From assembly GCA_965215945.1 (NCBI GenBank), contig CBDCFC010000025.1, positions 233,842 through 297,841 on the forward strand: a stretch of 64,000 nt of DNA, read 5' to 3'. Within the stretch, counting starts at the first letter, position 1. Each line of letters opens with the position of its first letter. This stretch comes from JAHEKD01 sp965215945 (lineage in GTDB: Bacteria; Pseudomonadota; Gammaproteobacteria; Arenicellales; JAHEKD01). The translations under genes and the position numbers were made by a program. The notes under the pieces were generated by a model. The model saw only the letters and a list, made by a program, of their open reading frames with translations. It was not told where the DNA came from and did not search any database. Below, one piece after another: positions 36,596 through 46,497 of the stretch.

Positions 36596-37906
36596 TTATC
36601 CCAATACCGAAAAGCTGCTTTCCTCATTTATCACTCGTCTTCTGGAATAGAACCCTGTGTCGAAGTTTCGATTCAAGTAGGGCAGGTTGAATTGCAATGG
36701 ATTATTATCGTGATCATTGCCGTTTTCACAGTATTCGACTAGCTCGGCCATCAGCTTGCCTGCAATCGGCGCATTTTTGTATTGATTACCGCTGCTGCCG
36801 CAGGCCATGTAAAAACCGGGCAGTTGTGACTTGTCGTAGATCGGAATCCAGTCGTCACTGACATCGTATAAATCAACTACGCCTTTGAGTCGACTCGGAA
36901 TGCCTACGGTCGGTACTCGTTGAGCATAACGCATGGCCTGGGTTTGCCACTGATCGGTGAACTCACGATCATAGTCTGTATCATCTTCAACCCAGGTGTG
37001 ATCGTCGCAAGGTGGATCCTCACTACCGATTAAAATATGGCCGCCTTTTTCCGGGCGCATGTAGCAGGATATATCGCTGTCCGACACCACCATGCCAACA
37101 CCATCAGCAAACATACCTTCGGGTTGTGGGACGTGCACAACCTCCTGGCGTAAGGCCCGGGTTTTAATATTCATATCATCCAGCACACCGGCCATATTAT
37201 TGATCTGTGCTGAAGCTGGGCCGCCTACATTGATCACCACTGGAGCTGAAATTTCTTGTCCATCGTCAAGTTTGACACCGCTTACTCGTCCGTCCGGTTG
37301 CAATATTTCCACCACGGTGCGATTGAATAAAAATTCTGCACCTTTGTTTTCCGCTGCACGCTGTAAATTATGACTTGAAAGCGCGGGGTCGCTCACGTAA
37401 CCAGCTGTTGGGAAGAACACGCCGCCGTTAACTTGACTGCCAGTGGTTTTGCCAAATGCGGGATCATCCATCCGTTTGGCAGGTGAAAATGTTCGCAGAT
37501 CAATACCCGGGATGTGCGCTTTGATTTGATCAGCATCCCAATGCTCATAGGGGATACCAATTTCATCACAGTTGTTGATATGCGATTGCAGATAACCATT
37601 GGCTTCGGTTTTCATGACCAGGCAGCCTACATTGTAATAATCGGCCAGGCCACGTTCGTCGGTAAACTCCAGGTAATCGGCCCAGTCACGCCAGTAATGA
37701 AAACCTTCGTAAGCGAACTCAGTGCCTTCGAGGGTTGAATAATGCACACGAATAATCGCACATGATCCCGAAGTAGAGCCATGGCCGGCTTCGCCGTTGC
37801 GGTCGATGGATAAGGTTTTCCAGCCTTTTTTAGCCAGCTCAAAAGCCGTTGCCGTGCCAATGACACCTGCTCCAATTATGATTGCGTCATAGTTTTTACT
37901 CATCAT
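36596..37906 (-). CDS. FAD-dependent oxidoreductase (DAO/sarcosine oxidase-like)
   Basis: A 436-residue flavoprotein of the glycine/D-amino-acid oxidase family. The FAD-binding fold is N-terminal (DAIIIGAGVIGTATAFELAKKGW), followed by GSTSGSCAIIRVHYS, and a C-terminal GFYMACGSSGNQYKNAPI glycine-rich motif. AGGAG lies just before two adjacent ATG codons (37906, 37903). It is downstream of the MttB-family gene on the same strand (40-bp gap), so N-methyl amines such as sarcosine or dimethylglycine are likely substrates, by inference. Confidence 0.88.
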   Translation of the reverse strand: MMSKNYDAIIIGAGVIGTATAFELAKKGWKTLSIDRNGEAGHGSTSGSCAIIRVHYSTLEGTEFAYEGFHYWRDWADYLEFTDERGLADYYNVGCLVMKTEANGYLQSHINNCDEIGIPYEHWDADQIKAHIPGIDLRTFSPAKRMDDPAFGKTTGSQVNGGVFFPTAGYVSDPALSSHNLQRAAENKGAEFLFNRTVVEILQPDGRVSGVKLDDGQEISAPVVINVGGPASAQINNMAGVLDDMNIKTRALRQEVVHVPQPEGMFADGVGMVVSDSDISCYMRPEKGGHILIGSEDPPCDDHTWVEDDTDYDREFTDQWQTQAMRYAQRVPTVGIPSRLKGVVDLYDVSDDWIPIYDKSQLPGFYMACGSSGNQYKNAPIAGKLMAELVEYCENGNDHDNNPLQFNLPYLNRNFDTGFYSRRRVINEESSFSVLG

Positions 37907-37945
37907 TATCTCCTGTTAACCCTGTTTCAATTAACCCTTGTTGTA

Positions 37946-39486
37946 TTAACTAACGGGCGGCGCACCGCCTTGTTGCGTTCGCTTTTCAATATAAGCATCT
38001 AATTCTTCAACGATTGATTCGTCGATCTTAGGTGCTTCAAATTCATTCAATTTTTGTTTCCAAATAGTGGTGGCACGTTCGGTTGCAGTTTTTGAACCGG
38101 CTTCGGTCCAATTACCAAAATTTGACCAGTCAGCGACTAATGGCTGATAAAAAGCGTTCTTGTAGCGCTGCATGGTGTGTTCAGTCGAAAAAAAATGTCC
38201 ACCAGGCTGAACATCCTTAATCGCTTCAAAACCGATTTCATCAGCACTAGCGGAAGTGGGTGCACACAGTTCCGCGATACCCTGCACGACTTCCATATCG
38301 CAAATAAATTTTTCAAATGAAATCGTCAAACCGCCTTCAAGCCAGCCGGCGGTGTGAATTGGCGTGGTCGCACCGGCCAAGACTGAGGCCCAGATACCCA
38401 TCTGGTTTTCATTGGCGCCTTGTGCATCACAAATATTGGAAGCACTGCCGGCACCCGCGCGCCAGGGTAAGCCAATATATCGAGCCAGTTGGCCTGAGCC
38501 CAAAGTAGCCTTAACATGTTCAGGCGTACCAAAAGCCGGTGCTCCCGATTTCATATCGACATTTGAGCTGAAGTTACCATACATAACCGGGCTAGCCGGA
38601 TTAGTGATTTGTGCCAAGGTAATACCGGCTAATGATTCAGCATGTTGTAATGTAATGGCGCCGGCAACTGTAATTGGAGCCATGGCACCGGATAAACAGA
38701 ACGGCGTAATAATCGAAAGCTGTCCCCATCTGGCAAAATCGATAATGCCCTGAGCCATTGGAATGTCCAACTGGCGCGGCGAATTGGTGTTAATTATCGT
38801 GTAACAATAAACATTTTGTCTGAATTGTTCAGCATCTACGCTCCGGGCAATCTGGAACATTTCAAAAGCTTGTTCAACCTGGGGCGTGCCTCTGGAAAAT
38901 AAAAATGGAAACTTGTCCGACAGCAGGATTTGAGCACGTACCGTCGCGTAGTGTCTTAAGTGAGTTGGTATATCCTGTGGCTCCACAAACGGAACGATAA
39001 TATGTAAGGCATCGAAGCTTTGTGTTAATCGGAGCAGGTCTTCAAAGTCTTCAAGAGTGCCTGCACGACGCCCGCGTTCACAATCTGTCACGTTGGGGCA
39101 GCCGGCCCCAGCTCCAAACATCAACGCACCGAGTTCCAGAGTGAAGTTGCGCTCCTCCACTCCAGTGACAACAGGAATTGATTTTGGTGCCGTTTCTAAT
39201 GCCTGAGTAACAATATCCCGGCCTATACGAACCATTTGCGTTTCTTCATCGACAATTGCGCCAGCTTTTTGTATATTTCAATCGCTTCAGGTAATAAGAC
39301 TTTGATACCTAACTCTTCCAGCACTCTTAGAGCAGTATCGTGAATTGCAGCGATCTCGTCGTGCGAAAAAACTGTTTGTGGCGTAAAGGGGTTACGAAGC
39401 AGTCGATAATTTTTTTGTCTCGCCGTTGAACCGGCATTATCTTGATGACTCGTTCGACCGCGCCTGCGTCTTGCCTGAGCGACCAT
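37946..39486 (-). pseudogene. trimethylamine/betaine methyltransferase (MttB) family gene split by a -1 frameshift
   Basis: Family role: transfer of a methyl group from a quaternary or tertiary amine to a corrinoid protein. The first part (start ATG 39486, GGAG 7 bases upstream) ends LPEAIEIYKK then runs into a stop; the second, open from 39235, supplies QMVRIGRDIV and the rest (ELGALMFGAGAGCPNVTD, TTPIHTAGWLEGGL). Re-reading one base at the AAA-AAG at 39265-39270 restores YKKAGAIVDEETQMVRI, the expected family sequence. There is no in-frame TAG, so this is a non-pyrrolysine member. No corrinoid protein gene is nearby. Whether the break is real, an error or recoding is open. Confidence 0.75.
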
Positions 39487-40154
39487 CAAATTCTCCGACC
39501 CTTTGTTGTTTGATTTAATACACCTGATCGGATTATTTTACGGCCTTCGTGAGCTTGTTTTTTTGTGGGCTTCACGCCGGCAAATGAAACGACGTAGTCT
39601 TCAAAATAAGACAACCGGGTTTCAAAAGGCTCTTGAATTTCCAGGGCGTAATAACCGATTTGCATAAAATACAAAACCCTGGCTCGGATGAATGCCTCTT
39701 TTTTGGGATAACCGTGGGCGGTAAACATGGTTTTGATTGCGTCTAAGCGTTTATTATCTTCATCGTCAACTAATTGATTGATGGATTTATCCTGATGAGC
39801 CCAGGCACGAATGGCGGCATCTAATCGTGGATTGAAACTTTTGATGTCCATCCAGCAACTAAAGACATTGGCAATGGCCTCAACAATACCGGATGCAGGT
39901 TTGCCGGCTTGTTCGAGCATGCTGCGGGTGTTGGTATTCCGCCAGATGTTAACCAGTTCATCAAGCAGTTCTTTCCTGCCTTCAAAATACCAATAAAAAC
40001 TGGCCCGTGAGACACCAAGTTTTTTTGCCAGAATCATCACCTTGGTCTGCTCGATGCCTTCCTCGATCAAAGTATTCAAGGCAACTTGTATCCAATCATC
40101 GCGAGTAACTTTTGTCTGTGGTCGAGGTTGTAATTTGTGAACGTTTTCTGCCAT
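39486..40154 (-). CDS. TetR family transcriptional regulator
   Basis: A 222-residue regulator with the TetR helix-turn-helix at about 37-62 (KVMILAKKLGVSRASFYWYFEGRKELLDEL). The stop TGA and the ATG of the MttB-family gene overlap as TGATG, so the two are translationally coupled. A perfect inverted repeat lies 17 bp upstream (40171-40192), shared with the divergent dimethylglycine-dehydrogenase-like gene. It probably represses both directions and responds to a methylated amine. Confidence 0.92.
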   Translation of the reverse strand: MAENVHKLQPRPQTKVTRDDWIQVALNTLIEEGIEQTKVMILAKKLGVSRASFYWYFEGRKELLDELVNIWRNTNTRSMLEQAGKPASGIVEAIANVFSCWMDIKSFNPRLDAAIRAWAHQDKSINQLVDDEDNKRLDAIKTMFTAHGYPKKEAFIRARVLYFMQIGYYALEIQEPFETRLSYFEDYVVSFAGVKPTKKQAHEGRKIIRSGVLNQTTKGRRI

Positions 40155-40170
40155 GGATCAAATGTAAATC

Positions 40171-40192
40171 ATCTAGACACGTATGTCTAGAT
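40171..40192. promoter_or_regulatory. perfect TetR-type operator
   Basis: Arms ATCTAGACA (40171-40179) and TGTCTAGAT (40184-40192) are exact inverted repeats around CGTA. The site lies in the divergent promoter region of the TetR and flavoprotein genes. Confidence 0.85.
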
Positions 40193-40257
40193 TATGTATG
40201 ATTCAGCTTTACTTTGCAAAGCGATTCATCATCTATGGTGAAAAAAGAGGAGTCAAT

Positions 40258-42681
40258 ATGAAATCAAATTATCAGGTCGTGGTCATCGGCGGCGGTGTGG
40301 TCGGTGCCTCGGTTATATATCACCTGGCTAAATACGGCTGGACGGATGTTTGTATTATCGAGCGCAATGTTCTGACGGCTGGTTCGTCCTGGCATGCGGC
40401 AGGTGGCATACACGCCTTGAACGCGGATCCAAACATGGCCGCGCTTCAGGCTTACACCATCGACTTGCTGTCAGAAATTGAAGAGGAAAGCGGCCAGGAC
40501 ATCAACTTGCACATGACCGGCGGCATTACTGTTGCATCGGCACCCGCGCGCTGGGAATGGCTGCAATCGGCTTACCGTATCTTTCAGACCATCGGTATTG
40601 AAGACTGTTATTTGATGACTCCTCAAGAAATAAAAGAAAAATGTCCCATCATGGATACCGAGGGTGTAATTGGCGGTTTATGGGCAGATCGTGAAGGTTA
40701 TATTGACACCACTGGAACCGTGCACGCCTATGCCAGGGCCGCTAAAAAAAGAGGAGCCGATGTCATTGAACACAATCGAGTACTTGAACTTAACCAACGT
40801 AATGATGGCAGCTGGGATGTGGTGACTGAAAAAGGAAATGTTCATGCTGAGCATGTTGTTAATGCCGGCGGGCTTTGGGCCAAACAAGTAGGCCGTATGG
40901 TTGGGTTGGAATTGCCTGTTTCGCCGCTTGAGCATCATTACTTAGTGACGGAAACTATTCCGGAAGTGGCTGCGTTAGATTTTGAAGTGCCAATGACAGT
41001 TGACCTGGAAGGCTTCACCTACATGCGCCAGGATCAACATGGCATTTTGGTCGGTATTTATGAGATTAATCACAAGCACTGGAATGTCGATGGTGCGCCC
41101 TGGAGTTACGGCATCGAGTTGATTCAGGAAGACACAGATCGCATTGCTGATGAATTGACTATGGCCTTTAACCGCTATCCCTGTCTGCAAGAAGTGGGAA
41201 TTAAAAACTGGGTCAACGGTGCGTTTACATTTTCACCGGATGGTAATCCTTTGGTTGGACCGGTTCGAAGTGTTAAAAACTACTGGTTGGCCTGTGGTGT
41301 TATGGCAGGTTTCCTACAAGGCGGCGGTGTCGGTAAGACATTAGCAGAATGGATGATTCATGGTGATACTGAAGCAGATGCCTGGTCTATGGATATTGCC
41401 CGTTATGGTGACTTCGCCTCTAACCGTGAATACATCAAACAAACAACCGGTCAATTCTATTCCCGCCGTTTTGTGATGACGTATCCGAATGAGCAATTGC
41501 CCGCAGGTCGTCCACTGAAAAAGTCATCAGCTTATGATGCCATGACCAAAGCGGGTGCTTTATGGGGATGTAGTTGGGGACTGGAAGTGCCCTTAATGTT
41601 TGGGCCTGAAGGGTTTGTTGAAGAACCAACTCTTAAGCGTTCTAATGCCTTTGATGTAGTGGCTGAAGAATGTAAAGCAGTTCGTGAGAAAGTTGGCTTA
41701 TTGGATATTTCCGGTTTTTCCCGTTATGAAGTCTCTGGCGTTGATGCCGAAGCTTGGTTGAATAAAATGATGTCTACCCGATTGCCTAAACCAGGTCGAG
41801 CGCGTTTAGCCGTCATGCTGTCACCGGAGGGTAAGCTCAAAGGTGATTTAACGCTGTTTAACTGGGGTGATGGCAGTTGGTGGATCATGGGTTCCTATTA
41901 TTTGCGTGAATGGCACATGCGCTGGTTTGAAGACCATATTACAGCCGATGACGGGGATGTGACGGTACGTGATATTTCTGATGCGGTGGTCGGCTTTTCG
42001 ATTTCCGGGCCTAATGCTAGAGATGTTCTCGCCAAACTCACTCACGAAGACGTCAGCAATGAAGCCCTGCCATTTATGGGTTGTAAAACCATGGATGTTG
42101 GATTGATTCGCGCCAAAGTAGGTCGGCTTTCAGTGGTGGGTGAGCGCGGATACGAGATCAACTGCAGTGCTGCGGAACATATCACGCTGCGGGAAATTCT
42201 GCTTGAAACTGGGGCCGAGTTTGATATTCGTGAAGTCGGTTATTACGCATTAAACTCATTACGTCTGGAAAAAAGTTTCGGTATCTGGTCGTGCGAATTC
42301 CGCCAGGAATATACACCCGGCATGACCAGTATGGATCGCTGGATCGACTTCAGCAAAGAAGACTTTCATGGTCGCGAAGCGGCTCTAAAAGAGAAAGAAG
42401 AAAATTCGGCTTCGATGAAATTAGTGACGCTTGAAATTGACAGTAAAGATGCGGATGCCAGCGGTTATGAGCCAATCTGGAAAGACGGCAAGCGCATCGG
42501 TTATGTCACCTCAGGTGGTTATGGCCATACAATTGGCAAAAGCTTGGCTATGGCTTTGGTTGAACCTGATCTTGCAACACCCGGCACGGAGTTGAGTGCT
42601 CACATTGTCGGTGTTGAATGCGGTGCCAGGGTCATCGAGCCTTCGCCTTATGATCCAAGTGGTCAAAATATGCGCGGCTAA
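40258..42681 (+). CDS. dimethylglycine/sarcosine dehydrogenase-like flavoprotein (FAD domain + GcvT domain)
   Basis: An 807-residue two-domain enzyme. Residues 1-400 are a DAO-type FAD domain (VVVIGGGVVGASVIYHLAKYG; SSWHAAGG, whose His is at the usual position for covalent flavin). Residues of about 420-800 are a folate-binding aminomethyltransferase domain (KVGLLDISGFSRYEVSG, DGDVTVRDISDAVVGFSISG, GERGYEINCSA). Such enzymes demethylate dimethylglycine or sarcosine and pass the C1 unit to tetrahydrofolate. The frame reaches 40183, inside the operator, so I place the start at 40258 after AGAGGAG. Confidence 0.92.
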   Translation: MKSNYQVVVIGGGVVGASVIYHLAKYGWTDVCIIERNVLTAGSSWHAAGGIHALNADPNMAALQAYTIDLLSEIEEESGQDINLHMTGGITVASAPARWEWLQSAYRIFQTIGIEDCYLMTPQEIKEKCPIMDTEGVIGGLWADREGYIDTTGTVHAYARAAKKRGADVIEHNRVLELNQRNDGSWDVVTEKGNVHAEHVVNAGGLWAKQVGRMVGLELPVSPLEHHYLVTETIPEVAALDFEVPMTVDLEGFTYMRQDQHGILVGIYEINHKHWNVDGAPWSYGIELIQEDTDRIADELTMAFNRYPCLQEVGIKNWVNGAFTFSPDGNPLVGPVRSVKNYWLACGVMAGFLQGGGVGKTLAEWMIHGDTEADAWSMDIARYGDFASNREYIKQTTGQFYSRRFVMTYPNEQLPAGRPLKKSSAYDAMTKAGALWGCSWGLEVPLMFGPEGFVEEPTLKRSNAFDVVAEECKAVREKVGLLDISGFSRYEVSGVDAEAWLNKMMSTRLPKPGRARLAVMLSPEGKLKGDLTLFNWGDGSWWIMGSYYLREWHMRWFEDHITADDGDVTVRDISDAVVGFSISGPNARDVLAKLTHEDVSNEALPFMGCKTMDVGLIRAKVGRLSVVGERGYEINCSAAEHITLREILLETGAEFDIREVGYYALNSLRLEKSFGIWSCEFRQEYTPGMTSMDRWIDFSKEDFHGREAALKEKEENSASMKLVTLEIDSKDADASGYEPIWKDGKRIGYVTSGGYGHTIGKSLAMALVEPDLATPGTELSAHIVGVECGARVIEPSPYDPSGQNMRG

Positions 42682-43255
42682 AATCATGTGATGGGATATA
42701 AAGTCTCTATTATTTTAATGTTTAACCCGTTGTGTATTTAGATTTATATATTTAAGCTACTATTGCCAGGCTCGTCATTGTGGAATTTCCAAAGGAAATA
42801 TCCGCAATCCAACGGCTTTTCTTACTACTCAGTGAATACAGTGGAGATTAACCCTTTGAAGAAGTACGTTGAAACGGGCGTGAGTTGAAATCAGTGTTCT
42901 ACAAGTTCTTGCTATTCTTTAGTGATTTAACCGCGTTGAGATTTTTCTGATCCATGCTAATGAGTCCTGGTAGCATATCAATTTTTTCCAGGCCTAATTC
43001 ACCGTACATTTTGAAACACCAACTTGGCGTCTGTGATTATGGTGTTGTTAGAAATGTCAATGAATGCCGGATTCGTCATCCTGAACTTGATTCAGGACCG
43101 GCATGACGAAAATGTAGTTAACGGGGCAGCCGTGAAATCAAGTAGAATGATACACCATTAAGTTTGAGGTAATAAACTATCGGAATTCAATGTGACAAGG
43201 GAGATTTGAAAATACCACTACCAGAAAAAACAAGTCAGTAACACAGAGGAGTTGT
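42682..43255. repeat. 574-bp gap with a partial MITE-like repeat copy and a palindromic unit
   Basis: From 42726 (CCCGTTGTGTATTT) to about 42815 the sequence matches, with few changes, the left half of the element at 50362, including CTCGTCATTGTGGAATTTCC. The right end of that element is missing here. A second palindrome at about 43068-43109 (TCGTCATCCTGAA...TTCAGG...ATGACGA) is REP-like. No gene is supported in the gap. Confidence 0.65.
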
Positions 43256-44668
43256 GTGAATTTTTTTAATGAAATGTATGAGGGTGACGTGATTCGTTCA
43301 CCCTACGCTTCGATTATTGAATGGGTTAACTCGGCTGACCCGGCAGAATTAAAACAGCGCCAGCAGGAAGCCGAAGTTATATTTCATGAATTGGGCATCA
43401 CCTTCTCGGTTTACGGTGAAGACGGTGGTGATACCGAGCGCTTGATTCCTTTTGACATCATGCCGCGTATTTTTACTGCACAGGAATGGCGGCGCCTGGA
43501 ACGAGGAGTGAAGCAGCGCGCCCGGGCTCTTAATGCCTTTATCTGGGATGTTTATCATAGAGGGGAAATTATTCGTTCCGGAAAAATCCCGGCAAGCCTA
43601 GTATATAAAAACAAAGCCTATGAACCCAGTGTTGTCGGTGTATCGCCGGCTCGCAATGTGTTTTCACATGTGGTTGGGATCGACCTGGTGCGCACCGGTC
43701 CGGATGAGTTTTATGTGCTGGAGGATAATTGTCGAACCCCGTCCGGGGTCTCCTATATGCTGGAAAATCGTGAAGTGATGATGCGTTTGCTGCCTAATTT
43801 ATTTCACTCATCGCGAATAAGGCCGATAGATGATTATGCTGTACAACTGCGTAGAACACTATGCTCGGTTGCACCGATAAAATGTGAGGGGGAGCCTACG
43901 GTGGTCGTGCTGACTCCTGGCATCTACAACTCAGCTTATTATGAACATTCTTTTCTTGCCAATCAGATGGGTATTGAACTGGTCGAAGGCCGGGATTTGT
44001 TTGTCGAGGGTGATTTTGTCTACATGCGTACCACGCAGGGGCCGCAGCGGGTCGATGTGATCTATCGCCGCATTGATGATGATTTTATTGATCAGTTATG
44101 TTTCCGTGCGGACTCTATGCTGGGTGTCGCGGGCTTGATGAATGTGTATCGTACAGGTGGTGTGCAAATTTGTTCCGCGCCGGGTACCGGGATTGCGGAT
44201 GATAAAGCTGTTTATACATATATCCCCGATATGATCCGCTTTTATCTGGGCGAGCAGCCGATCTTGAATAATGTCCAGACATGGCGTTGTTCCGAAGCGG
44301 ATGAACTGAGCTATGTGCTTGAGCATCTGTCTGAATTAGTGGTCAAAGAAGTGCATGGATCAGGAGGTTATGGCATGTTGGTGGGTCCTGCCTCGACAAA
44401 GGCTGAAATTGATGCTTATGCACTGCGTATCAAGCAGGACCCGAGTAACTTTATTGCTCAACCAACACTGTCCTTATCAACTTGCCCGACATTTGTTGAT
44501 CAGGAACTGGCCCCGCGTCATGTTGATTTACGCCCATACTGTCTGGTGGGTGAAAAAGTCCATCTATGCCCGGGCGGTTTGACACGTGTGGCCTTGAACG
44601 AAGGATCGTTAGTGGTTAACTCGTCACAGGGTGGAGGCGTCAAAGACACCTGGGTGTTGGCAGAATGA
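43256..44668 (+). CDS. circularly permuted ATP-grasp protein (COG2308 type), Anbu operon
   Basis: A 470-residue protein of the circularly permuted ATP-grasp family (DUF404/DUF407), expected to form an amide or peptide-like bond with ATP. Visible segments include FYVLEDNCRTPSGVSYMLENR, VVLTPGIYNSAYYEHSFLA and KEVHGSGGYGMLVGP (split motifs of the ATP site). The GTG start has GAGGAG upstream. It opens a four-gene run with alpha-E, transglutaminase-like and Anbu genes, a conserved neighbourhood in proteobacteria and cyanobacteria. Confidence 0.92.
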   Translation: MNFFNEMYEGDVIRSPYASIIEWVNSADPAELKQRQQEAEVIFHELGITFSVYGEDGGDTERLIPFDIMPRIFTAQEWRRLERGVKQRARALNAFIWDVYHRGEIIRSGKIPASLVYKNKAYEPSVVGVSPARNVFSHVVGIDLVRTGPDEFYVLEDNCRTPSGVSYMLENREVMMRLLPNLFHSSRIRPIDDYAVQLRRTLCSVAPIKCEGEPTVVVLTPGIYNSAYYEHSFLANQMGIELVEGRDLFVEGDFVYMRTTQGPQRVDVIYRRIDDDFIDQLCFRADSMLGVAGLMNVYRTGGVQICSAPGTGIADDKAVYTYIPDMIRFYLGEQPILNNVQTWRCSEADELSYVLEHLSELVVKEVHGSGGYGMLVGPASTKAEIDAYALRIKQDPSNFIAQPTLSLSTCPTFVDQELAPRHVDLRPYCLVGEKVHLCPGGLTRVALNEGSLVVNSSQGGGVKDTWVLAE

Positions 44669-44684
44669 GTTCAGGTATGAATTT

Positions 44685-45635
44685 ATGTTAAGTCGAACGG
44701 CAGAATCACTTTACTGGGCGGCACGCTATATGGAGCGGGCGGATACTGTCGCCAGCTTGCTTGATGTGGGCTATCGAATGTCGATGATGCCGGCTGAACA
44801 AGGTGGATTGAATAACGAATGGGAATCAGTGCTGATTTCGGCCGGCGTCCTGAAACTTTTTAACGAGAAATATTCCGAGATCAGCCAGCAAAATGTCACT
44901 GATTTTTTATTTTTTGAGCGGGATAACCCATCCAGTGTAATCTCATGTATTACTGCGGCGCGTAATAATGCACGTTCTGTGCGTACTGCTTTAACCTCAC
45001 AGGTTTGGTATGCAATGAATTATGCTTATCTGAAAATATGTCAATACGAGCGTGAAAAGGAACATCATCAACGCCTGTCACCACTTTGTGAGTGGGCGCG
45101 CCGACAAACCGCAGCGTTGCGCGGCGCACATCTGAATAGCCAGTTGATCGACCAGGGCAGCGATTTTTTCAATCTTGGTCTATATATTGAACGTGCTGAC
45201 AATACAGCTCGTTTACTGGATGTGAAATATTATGTTTTACTGCCGACGGTTGGAATGGTCGGCGGTGAGTTCGACAACCGGCAATGGGTCACGCTGTTAC
45301 GAACATTGTCTTCCTACAGCTCATTTCATTGGGCTTATGGCGAAGGTTATTCGGCATACAGGATTGCGCATTTTTTAATTTTGAACGAGGCTTGCCCGCG
45401 TTCATTGACACATTGTTTGACGCAGGTGAATCATCATTTATTGCGCTTGGGGAAAAGACTTGAAACCGAAACACAGGCCAGCATTAAGGCAGCAAAAATG
45501 TTAGATAAAATAAAGTCTGCCAATATCAATACAGTCATTTCAAATGGTCTGCATGAGTATCTGAATGATTTTATTCGATCAAATTCGCAACTGGCCGACG
45601 AGATTGGCGAATCGTTTTTATTTAGAAAACTGTGA
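44685..45635 (+). CDS. alpha-E domain protein (COG2307), Anbu operon
   Basis: A 316-residue, almost entirely alpha-helical protein beginning MLSRTAESLYWAARYMERAD, the typical start of the alpha-E (DUF403) family. The frame extends back to 44631 inside the upstream gene, but the family N-terminus fixes the start at 44685, 17 bp after the ATP-grasp stop. Function unknown; in other genomes it is fused to or next to the ATP-grasp partner, so they probably form one complex. Confidence 0.92.
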   Translation: MLSRTAESLYWAARYMERADTVASLLDVGYRMSMMPAEQGGLNNEWESVLISAGVLKLFNEKYSEISQQNVTDFLFFERDNPSSVISCITAARNNARSVRTALTSQVWYAMNYAYLKICQYEREKEHHQRLSPLCEWARRQTAALRGAHLNSQLIDQGSDFFNLGLYIERADNTARLLDVKYYVLLPTVGMVGGEFDNRQWVTLLRTLSSYSSFHWAYGEGYSAYRIAHFLILNEACPRSLTHCLTQVNHHLLRLGKRLETETQASIKAAKMLDKIKSANINTVISNGLHEYLNDFIRSNSQLADEIGESFLFRKL

Positions 45636-46453
45636 TGTTATTAACTATCGAACACAAAACAACTTATCAATTTTCTGAGCCACAACGCCTGGTCGTGCAA
45701 TCCCAGCGAATGTATCCGGCCACTTTTGCAGGGCAAAAAGTAATTGAATGGGAGGTTAGTGCCGAGTCTGCAATTTTCGGACAACGCTTCACCGATGGCG
45801 CAGGTGACCAAATTCAGACCATGACAGTCATGGAGCCCGGTCAGCATCTGGAAATTGTGGCAAGAGGTCAGGTTAAAACACGGGATACAGCGGGCGTTCT
45901 AAAAGACCATCATGAAATCATTTCTCCCCTGGTTTATTTGCGCAGCACCAAACTCACCCAGACAAGTGAATTATTGCAAGCTCTGGCAGCACAGGTGAGC
46001 GGTGACAACCAGTTGGATCAAGCGCACATGATTTCTGCTCTGGTGAGTGAGAATATCAGTTATCAGCCCGGCAGTACTCATTCAGAAGTCACCGCTGCAC
46101 AAGCGCTGCAACAGGGCAAGGGTGTTTGCCAGGATCAGGCCCATTGCTTGATTGCACTGGCAAAAATACGTAATATCCCTGCGCGTTACGTGACCGGCTA
46201 TTTGCTGTTTGATGCGCAAGGGCTTTCACATGGGGCAAGCCATGCCTGGGTTGAGTTGTATATAGCCGATCTGGGATGGGTGGGTTTTGACGCAACAAAT
46301 CAATGTTGTCCGGATGAACGTTACGTACGCATTGGATCAGGTCTGGATGCACATGCGGCGGCACTGATCCGCGGTGCGACCATTGGTGAGGCGGTTGAAT
46401 CGCTCCAGACCAAGGTGGTGGTCGAGCATGACACTCAACAAGCGCAACAATAA
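45635..46453 (+). CDS. transglutaminase-like protein (COG1305), Anbu operon
   Basis: A 272-residue protein with an N-terminal beta-rich domain (MLLTIEHKTTYQF) and a C-terminal transglutaminase/protease core. The catalytic triad is visible: Cys in GKGVCQDQAH, His in GASHAWVELY and Asp in GFDATN. The ATG overlaps the previous stop as TGATG, indicating translational coupling; a GTG three bases earlier is an alternative. It likely cleaves or makes isopeptide-type bonds in the product handled by the ATP-grasp partner. Confidence 0.92.
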   Translation: MLLTIEHKTTYQFSEPQRLVVQSQRMYPATFAGQKVIEWEVSAESAIFGQRFTDGAGDQIQTMTVMEPGQHLEIVARGQVKTRDTAGVLKDHHEIISPLVYLRSTKLTQTSELLQALAAQVSGDNQLDQAHMISALVSENISYQPGSTHSEVTAAQALQQGKGVCQDQAHCLIALAKIRNIPARYVTGYLLFDAQGLSHGASHAWVELYIADLGWVGFDATNQCCPDERYVRIGSGLDAHAAALIRGATIGEAVESLQTKVVVEHDTQQAQQ

Positions 46454-46497
46454 AAAACTGGGCTAACGATTATTTAACCATTTATGAGACAACAGCA

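Noticed and set aside
37946..39486. Pyrrolysine (TAG) in the MttB-family gene
   Set aside because: The interruption is a frameshift ending in a TAG out of frame with the family sequence; the main frame has no TAG at an active-site position.
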